64,000 nucleotides of DNA from Diatrype stigma. Its lineage: Eukaryota > Ascomycota > Sordariomycetes > Xylariales > Diatrypaceae. Below are positions 58,796-64,000 of this stretch, one piece after another. A program made the position numbers and the translations under genes. Each line of letters starts with the position of its first letter. Position 1 is the stretch's first letter. Where the stretch lies: NCBI GenBank assembly GCA_022225965.2, contig JAKJXP020000047.1:1-64000 (forward strand), read 5' to 3'. The notes below the pieces were generated by a model, which saw nothing but the letters and a program-made list of their open reading frames with translations, made no database searches and was not told the DNA's origin.

Positions 58796-58815
58796 GAGAG
58801 AGAGAGAGAGAGAGA
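58796..58815. repeat. GA microsatellite
   Basis: About ten GA units within a longer purine-rich stretch. Confidence 0.9.
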
Positions 58816-59179
58816 TGCTATTCGCGCGCCCTTGATTTTTCCTTCCCCCCCCTTGCCCCCCTGCCCCCCTTCCCCGGTTTCCTTATTTTTTCCTTTCTTT
58901 TTCCTTCCTATTATGGGTGCAATCATGAGTCAGTCATTCATCGTCATCGTAATTTTCCAATCACCGTCACCGAGGGAGGAGGCCGGGGAGGACCGGGGCC
59001 CGGGCTCTACATACATTGCATTGCATCATATCATGCATTGCATCATGCATATGCGCCTCCCTCCCCCCCTTGTCCTTCCCGAGGTCCTTACCCGCGTCCT
59101 CTTTCCTTTTTTTCCTTCCTTTTGACACAACCCCCCATCTCCCCCCTATTGACATCGGGCCCGAGGTTGCAGCACAGCA

Positions 59180-61021
59180 CTAGGCACAACCAGCAGGAGT
59201 AGTAGTGGAGCGCAGGACCCCAGCAGCAGCAGCAGCAGCAGTGGCGTTAGCAGTAGCCGAGTCGACGATATCGATGTCGAAGCTCGGGATCGACGAGCCG
59301 TTCGACATGACGGCGAACAGCTTCGTCAGATCGTCGCCGCGGTACGTCGTCATGTCGTAGGCGCCGTCGGCGTCGGGACCGAACAGGGCCTGGCGGACGA
59401 TGGCGTGCAGGTTCCACAGCGGTATCTTCTTGTTGCTGCCATTGCCATTACCTCCCGGTGGTCCTATCGTCATATGAGCCGGTAGGTGTTGCTGCCGGTG
59501 GTGCTGCTGCTGCTTTTCTGACGGCATCGTGATGCCGCTGCTGCAGTTCAAGGTAGCCTGGGCCATGTGCATATGGAAGTACCGCAGGGCCGTGTCCTGT
59601 AGCGCCATGATGCTGGGGCGCACGCTCGCGAGGATGCGCTGCGGCTCGGCGGCGGCGGTGGTGCCGATCCAGCGGATGGTCAGGCGGACGTCGTAGAGGC
59701 TGTTGGAGGCCGTGGTGACAGCAACGCTGCCACCGGCCTCGTTTCTGTGGCCATTGTTATGGTGGTAGTGTTGGTAACAGGGGGGAGAAGACAGCAGTCC
59801 GCTTGAGATAGGGGCTGGCGGCGGTGGAGCTGGGCCCCCGGGGTGGTGTTGTTGCTTCTGATATTGGTGCTGGTGCTGGTGTTGTTGCTGTTGCACGTGG
59901 CCGCCTGGAGCGACGGGAGGGGGAGGGGGGCCGGGCATACGCTGGGTACCACTACTCGGTTGCTGCTGCTTCTGCTGGAGGTGGGTTACTACTGCAGGGG
60001 GCGGAGGCGGGATGGGAACGCGAACGGCTGCAGGAGTAGGACCAGAGTTTTGGGGCGGTGGCTGCAGCTGCGGCGGCACCATCATCATCTGGGGTCCCCC
60101 ACGGATCGACGACGGGGGCGCCGGAGGGCCTGACCAACCAGGCGGGGGTGGGGGTGCGCGGCTGCTGCCGCTGCCGCTGCTTCCCATGGCTCGCCCTTGC
60201 GAGGCGTACCGAAGCTGTAGGTGGTTGTAGTGGTGCTGCTGGTTCTGGTTCTGGTTCTGGTGCTGGTGCTGGTGTTGGTGCTGCGCGTCCTCGTCCGATT
60301 CGTCATCGTAGTCGATGTCAAGGTCACGTTTCAGCGACCGGTGATCCCGTGGGGTAGGTGGGAGTTGTCTTATTTCTGCGATCGCGGTCGCAGCCATTTC
60401 CGACAGAACTGATTTGCGACTCTTCTTGGGGAGGGTGTTCCTGTAAGATGACGGGAACCTTGGCAAGTCCTTGTCTCCATGGCGGGCTGCTGCTGCGACT
60501 GCTGCCGTGGTCGCCGCGGGATTTTCCTTATCGGGAAGCGAGGTGGCCGGTGTAATGAGCTCATCCTCCTCTGAGCTGTCACCCTCGGAATACGTGGCTG
60601 TGGAAGATTCAGATCCCCCAGACATCGCGGATGCAGAGTCATCGTCCGCGTCAAAGTTGGCCTTCTTGATATCAGGGGGGTTAGAGAAGCCGTTGGTTCC
60701 ACGGTAGTGATAGACCGCCTCGCAGGACTTCACCAGCAGCGAGTCGAAGGCCTTGTGCAGCGTCTCGGCCGGATCCGACGATATCAGCGGCTCGCGGCAA
60801 TCATCATTGGACCGTAGAACGAAGGCTTTGTAGTCCCCCCCGGGAGTTCTCTCCGTGACGACGGATATGTAGTCATCTTTGTTGGAGATGAACTCGCAGT
60901 TGTCTTCTAAATGTTAGCAACGATTTAGCTATTCGCTAAAGAAGGCGCGTAGTAAAAGGGGAAAATGTGACTTACCGATCAGTTGATTCCGGCAGAAGTT
61001 CAGGGACGTGGATTGCGCCAT
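59180..61021 (-). CDS. Unrecognised protein with conserved-looking ends and Q/P/H linkers
   Basis: I do not recognise a named family. Exons 61021-60976 and 60906-59180 give 590 aa; the GTAAGT donor and TTTAG acceptor keep frame. The N-terminus looks folded (CRNQLIEDNCEFISNKDDYI, then GGDYKAFVLRSNDDCREPL and AETLHKAFDSLL). A second folded-looking segment lies near the C-terminus (YDVRLTIRWIG, RILASVRPSIMALQDTALRYF, PLWNLHAIVRQALFGPDADG, TYRGDDLTKLF). Between them are acidic Ser, Gln/His, poly-Pro and Gln-rich runs, typical of scaffold or RNA-binding proteins. An Ala run (encoded by GCT/GCA repeats at 59219-59240) ends the protein. No membrane segment or signal peptide is seen. The gene is on the same strand as NUP82, 1.8 kb beyond that gene's stop. 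Confidence 0.75.
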
Positions 61022-62820
61022 GGCGAGGACTGAAGAAGCAGAATACCCAGGAACAACTGAAGACAAGGGCTTTGGGAGGAGCACCACCATTGGAGAGCCA
61101 GTGTCGAAGGAGCTTACCTTCTAGAGCTACAGTAGGAAGTAAGGGGATAAGGAGCAATTTATAGATGTAGCAAAGCCAATAGCGGCATGCGACTCTCCTG
61201 CAGCCGCCACAGACGCGGTTACAGTGACAGAACTACCTATCACGCTCTTTGCCACCAACAGGGGTGTGTCAACATGTCTGGCACTTTACCCGTATATACC
61301 TTCACAAAGGGGTGGTCCGTAAGCAGCAGGCCGCTGCATGGTATAGTAGAAAAGCCTACCAGCATAAGGGGCGGTGGTAAGTGAGAATAGACGGACGACG
61401 CGGCGACTAACGTTCGGGAAGGGCCCGGTCAAAAGGGTTGGGTCACGTTGCCTGGGCGTAAAGGCTGCATATCCCGGCTGCTGGGCCTCTCCCCATAGCC
61501 CGCAAGGTGTATCGAGGATACGCACGCATCTCGGCGTGAACAAAGATTCCAAAGGAGTCACTAGCGGTGTTGAGCCACACTGGTCGTGGATGGGAGGCTG
61601 CATGAGGCGGTAGCACGGCCTTAGGGAACGACCCGCCATCCTGCCGCTCCTTTGAAGCTGCTGTCCCAGGGTTATCGTAGTAGCCATTGGTCGTGTGTAG
61701 TTGGATATCGCGATCCTGTAGGTCAGATGGCAGCTATATGTGTAGAGCCTTATTACATATACGGCTGTGAAGTTGAGACAATCTGGCGTGCGTGTCAATC
61801 ACTGCTGGAAGGGGGATTTACCAAGCCTCGCATCTCGGGGGTGGCTCGCTCGAAAACAAATGCCGGACCAATGATGTAGATCGACCGAGGTCCAATCGAG
61901 CAATGCAGGCGGGCGAGACGAGCAAGTCGGGCTGCCGCCATAGCCCCGGAGATTTTGTTGGGGGAGAGCATGGCTTCACAAGAAGGATGCATCCAGGAAC
62001 CGCCGTCGTAATACAGGTGCATATGTTCTCGGAGAAATCATCGCGTCAACGAGGGCTAGAAGCCTAGAACGATGTGGATAGCCGCGGAGACTGTGATAGC
62101 CCGGTTCGAAACGGGCGCAAAATTGGTCACTTCTAGACGATATAAGTCCCGAACCGCTGTAGGAGATACCATGGATCTTATACGGCCATGGAGCACACCT
62201 TTAGCCATGCACTGACCACAGGCTTAATGGCGTTTGTGTTCAGCGCCACCCCCGACACCGGGCTTGGAGATGTGGCGAAGTGGTTCATCATCATCGACAG
62301 ATGCCAAATATCTCGGTGTATCAACCCCATTCCCTACCTTCTTGCCCTTCAGCTGCGTGTGCGGGAATGCGCCCTGGCTTGCTGACCGGGATTGGCACGT
62401 TTTGAGGCTACAGACGATCTGTTATTTTTAGCTGACCATGTTATTCAGTAGTGACTGCTACGAAGGTGCTCTGTGATACCACAATATCTGTGCAGCCTAG
62501 GCGGATGCTACAGCGGGAAAGATCAGCAGGCGGCTGACGAGGATTATCCTGTTCTCCTGTTCTCCAGGTATGCCCTGTAACATCAATTGAAGCTCACACA
62601 AATGGACATGAGGCGAACGTACTCGCAACAATTCTTTTCATTCATCGGTTGGCCATAATGCAAGAGAACACAACGCCCCCAACGGCTCGGTAGCAGTAGG
62701 ACTTATGTAGTGGTCTTCATAGTTCGTTATGGTCCACCCCTACAGAACACAATACTATCACGATCGAAGACTGCCCAAACTAAGGCGATCCGATCCAATT
62801 ATGTTCCGAATGCCCCCAAG
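61022..62820. other. Intergenic, promoter side of the Q/P-rich gene
   Basis: 1.8 kb with no recognisable gene. Open frames of 79-170 codons occur on both strands at 61286-62067, in several different frames and without domains. A short hairpin with a TTCGA loop at 62099-62116 resembles a tRNA T-arm but has no other tRNA parts. Confidence 0.5.
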
Positions 62821-63996
62821 TTATCCAATCTGCAACCGTTCGAGTCGCCCTTTCACTGCCTCAACCAGGGCTGTCTCTCGTTCAAGCAAGCCTCGCACTT
62901 GGTTGACTTTGGCTCTCCTCAGATCCGATGGTATGCGTAGATCTATTGACGAAGTGCCTAGGTTCTCATCAACCTCGTTCGTCGACTCGCCTAATCTCTT
63001 CGCCTGTTCCGACAGTTCATCCCGCAATCGCTTAGCTTCTTCATACCGTTTCAGCATTTGCTTTAAGCGGGCAGGACTATTCGCTGGCAATTCGGATCCG
63101 AGTATGCTAGCTTCCATGGTCTTCACTTCGTTGACCCAAGACCGTTCCTTGTCACTCAGTTCTCGGCTAGTAGCTTTTGTGACCGTCTTCCGCATCTTCT
63201 CCAATCGTTGGCTGAGCGCCTCCCCTCTTTTCTTGGCGCCCTCTAGTCGCCTCTCGAGGGCTTTATTGATTGATTCTGGTTTCTCACCGTCATCTTGATC
63301 CTCGCCTGTAACCGTCTCGACTCTCGCCTTGACCTCGGTTGCTTTGGTGATTTGTTGCCTGAGCTCTGTCTGTAATTTCTCGCACCTGCGAAATAACTCA
63401 GAGGCTGCTAGTCCAAGCCTGTATGTCTCTTCACTCAAGATCTTATGTGCATCCGTGAAGATCTGTAGTGTCACCGGGGAGAGCCTGACTTCCTGGTTGA
63501 CGATCGTCTTATAGCGACTAGTACGGAGTTGTTCCAGAGCCGCTGGAAGGGCTGAACTCTCATCGAATGCATGTGATGGCTGGAAGACTGGGCGAGGTTC
63601 GTAGAAATCTAGAGGCTGAACTTCAGCATCCTTGTCAAAGGTGGGCGAGACGGAGCGAACAGGCTCGAAGTCATCATCGGGTGTATCGAAGACCATTGCG
63701 ACTGGCTCGAAGGGAGTTGCTGATAGCAAGAAATAGCCAAGATCAGGGTCACGGATGGCAACAGCTGCGGCTAGGGGCAAATGCGAGTCGCCCTGGGCAG
63801 GATTGGTGTAAAGTCTCTCCCTGGTTGAACTCTGGCCATTCACGAGGAGATCAATTCTAAAATCAGAGCCTGCTTGTGAATCGCTCTGAAGCTCGCTCTC
63901 GAGGCGGAAAACCCAGGGTGCCAGGGATATATACGTGATACTCGTTGGATGAGTGATGAAAAACGAGTATCGAGAAGTAACATCAGCGCTGATCAT
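62821..63996 (-). CDS. NUP82: Nucleoporin Nup82-like, C-terminal part (5' end beyond window)
   Basis: At least 391 residues of a protein that continues past the right edge, so the true start is not seen; the ATG at 63996 is internal. The visible N-terminal portion looks like the end of a beta-propeller (ITYISLAPWVFRLESEL, DLGYFLLSATPFEPVAMVFD). About the last 200 residues are charged heptad-like coiled coil (LRTSRYKTIVNQEVRLSP, then EETYRLGLAASELFRRCEKL, and KQMLKRYEEAKRLRDELSEQAKRL). This propeller-then-coil layout and the sequence pattern fit fungal Nup82 (animal Nup88), a cytoplasmic-face nuclear pore subunit that works with Nsp1 and Nup159 in mRNA export. Identification is by memory of the family and is moderately confident. 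Confidence 0.75.
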   Translation of the reverse strand: MISADVTSRYSFFITHPTSITYISLAPWVFRLESELQSDSQAGSDFRIDLLVNGQSSTRERLYTNPAQGDSHLPLAAAVAIRDPDLGYFLLSATPFEPVAMVFDTPDDDFEPVRSVSPTFDKDAEVQPLDFYEPRPVFQPSHAFDESSALPAALEQLRTSRYKTIVNQEVRLSPVTLQIFTDAHKILSEETYRLGLAASELFRRCEKLQTELRQQITKATEVKARVETVTGEDQDDGEKPESINKALERRLEGAKKRGEALSQRLEKMRKTVTKATSRELSDKERSWVNEVKTMEASILGSELPANSPARLKQMLKRYEEAKRLRDELSEQAKRLGESTNEVDENLGTSSIDLRIPSDLRRAKVNQVRGLLERETALVEAVKGRLERLQIG

Positions 63997-64000
63997 GGGC

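Larger units (their letters stand above)
53520..59179. other. Long convergent gene-free region
   Basis: About 5.7 kb between the stops of two convergent genes. No recognisable coding region. The longest frame (54638-55150, +, 170 codons) runs through a CA repeat and has no domain. The stretch includes a 69-nt homopurine tract, CA and CGTG microsatellites and a GA run, listed separately. Runs of C, T/C and G/A at 57800-59160 suggest compositionally biased DNA. Confidence 0.55.

Noticed and set aside
62099..62116. tRNA T-arm-like hairpin with GGTTCGAA
   Set aside because: The loop is 8 nt rather than 7 and no acceptor, D or anticodon arm can be built around it.

Overview
The window is nuclear DNA of a filamentous ascomycete (Pezizomycotina, most likely a Sordariomycete). 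The reasons are: short spliceosomal introns (roughly 50-225 bp, one of about 420 bp) with GTATGT/GTAAGT-type donors and CTAAC-like branch points; a fungal-type Zn2Cys6 regulator; fungal orthologues of separase, Pik1, Kri1, Bur6/NC2alpha, Nup82 and xylulokinase; and no bacterial operon structure. The species cannot be named from the sequence alone. Gene density is low: 14 supported protein genes, one cut by the right edge, separated by long repeat-rich intergenic DNA. I found no convincing tRNA, rRNA or CRISPR array.

Layout, left to right. 1.1-4.1 kb (-): RING/U-box protein with a long RS-rich tail. 6.1-6.9 kb (-): Rab5-family GTPase of the Ypt52 type. 7.9-10.0 kb (+): Kri1 ribosome-biogenesis factor, divergent from the Rab gene. 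11.4-14.9 kb (-): Zn2Cys6 transcription factor, preceded by about 8.4 kb of gene-free, tandem-repeat-rich DNA. 23.4-30.0 kb (-): separase in one 6.6-kb exon. 30.5-30.9 kb: a TA-flanked 449-bp MITE-like element with perfect 45-bp terminal inverted repeats, sitting in the divergent promoter between separase and a small mitochondrial membrane protein (31.1-31.7 kb, +). 31.9-33.0 kb (-): SIRT4-like sirtuin. 33.9-35.6 kb (+): Mmt-type cation diffusion facilitator. 36.7-38.9 kb (+): D-xylulose kinase. 39.8-41.2 kb (+): membrane-anchored alpha/beta hydrolase. 43.7-44.8 kb (+): NC2alpha/Bur6. 46.4-49.9 kb (+): phosphatidylinositol 4-kinase Pik1. 52.0-53.5 kb (+): unrecognised fungal protein. 53.5-59.2 kb: gene-free, with several simple repeats. 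59.2-61.0 kb (-): unrecognised protein with Q/P/H-rich linkers. 62.8-64.0 kb (-): C-terminal part of Nup82, running off the edge.

The genes are mostly unrelated housekeeping functions: ubiquitin/RNA processing, endosome traffic, ribosome assembly, sister-chromatid separation, mitochondria, pentose metabolism, transcription, Golgi lipid signalling and the nuclear pore. The one functional grouping is at 31.1-35.6 kb, where three genes with predicted mitochondrial products are adjacent. I see no secondary-metabolite cluster, no intact transposon and no defence-like system. The most unusual items are the MITE-like element in the separase promoter, a 42-bp palindrome at the left edge, the repeat-packed desert upstream of the Zn2Cys6 gene, and an abrupt rise in GC within the separase gene.
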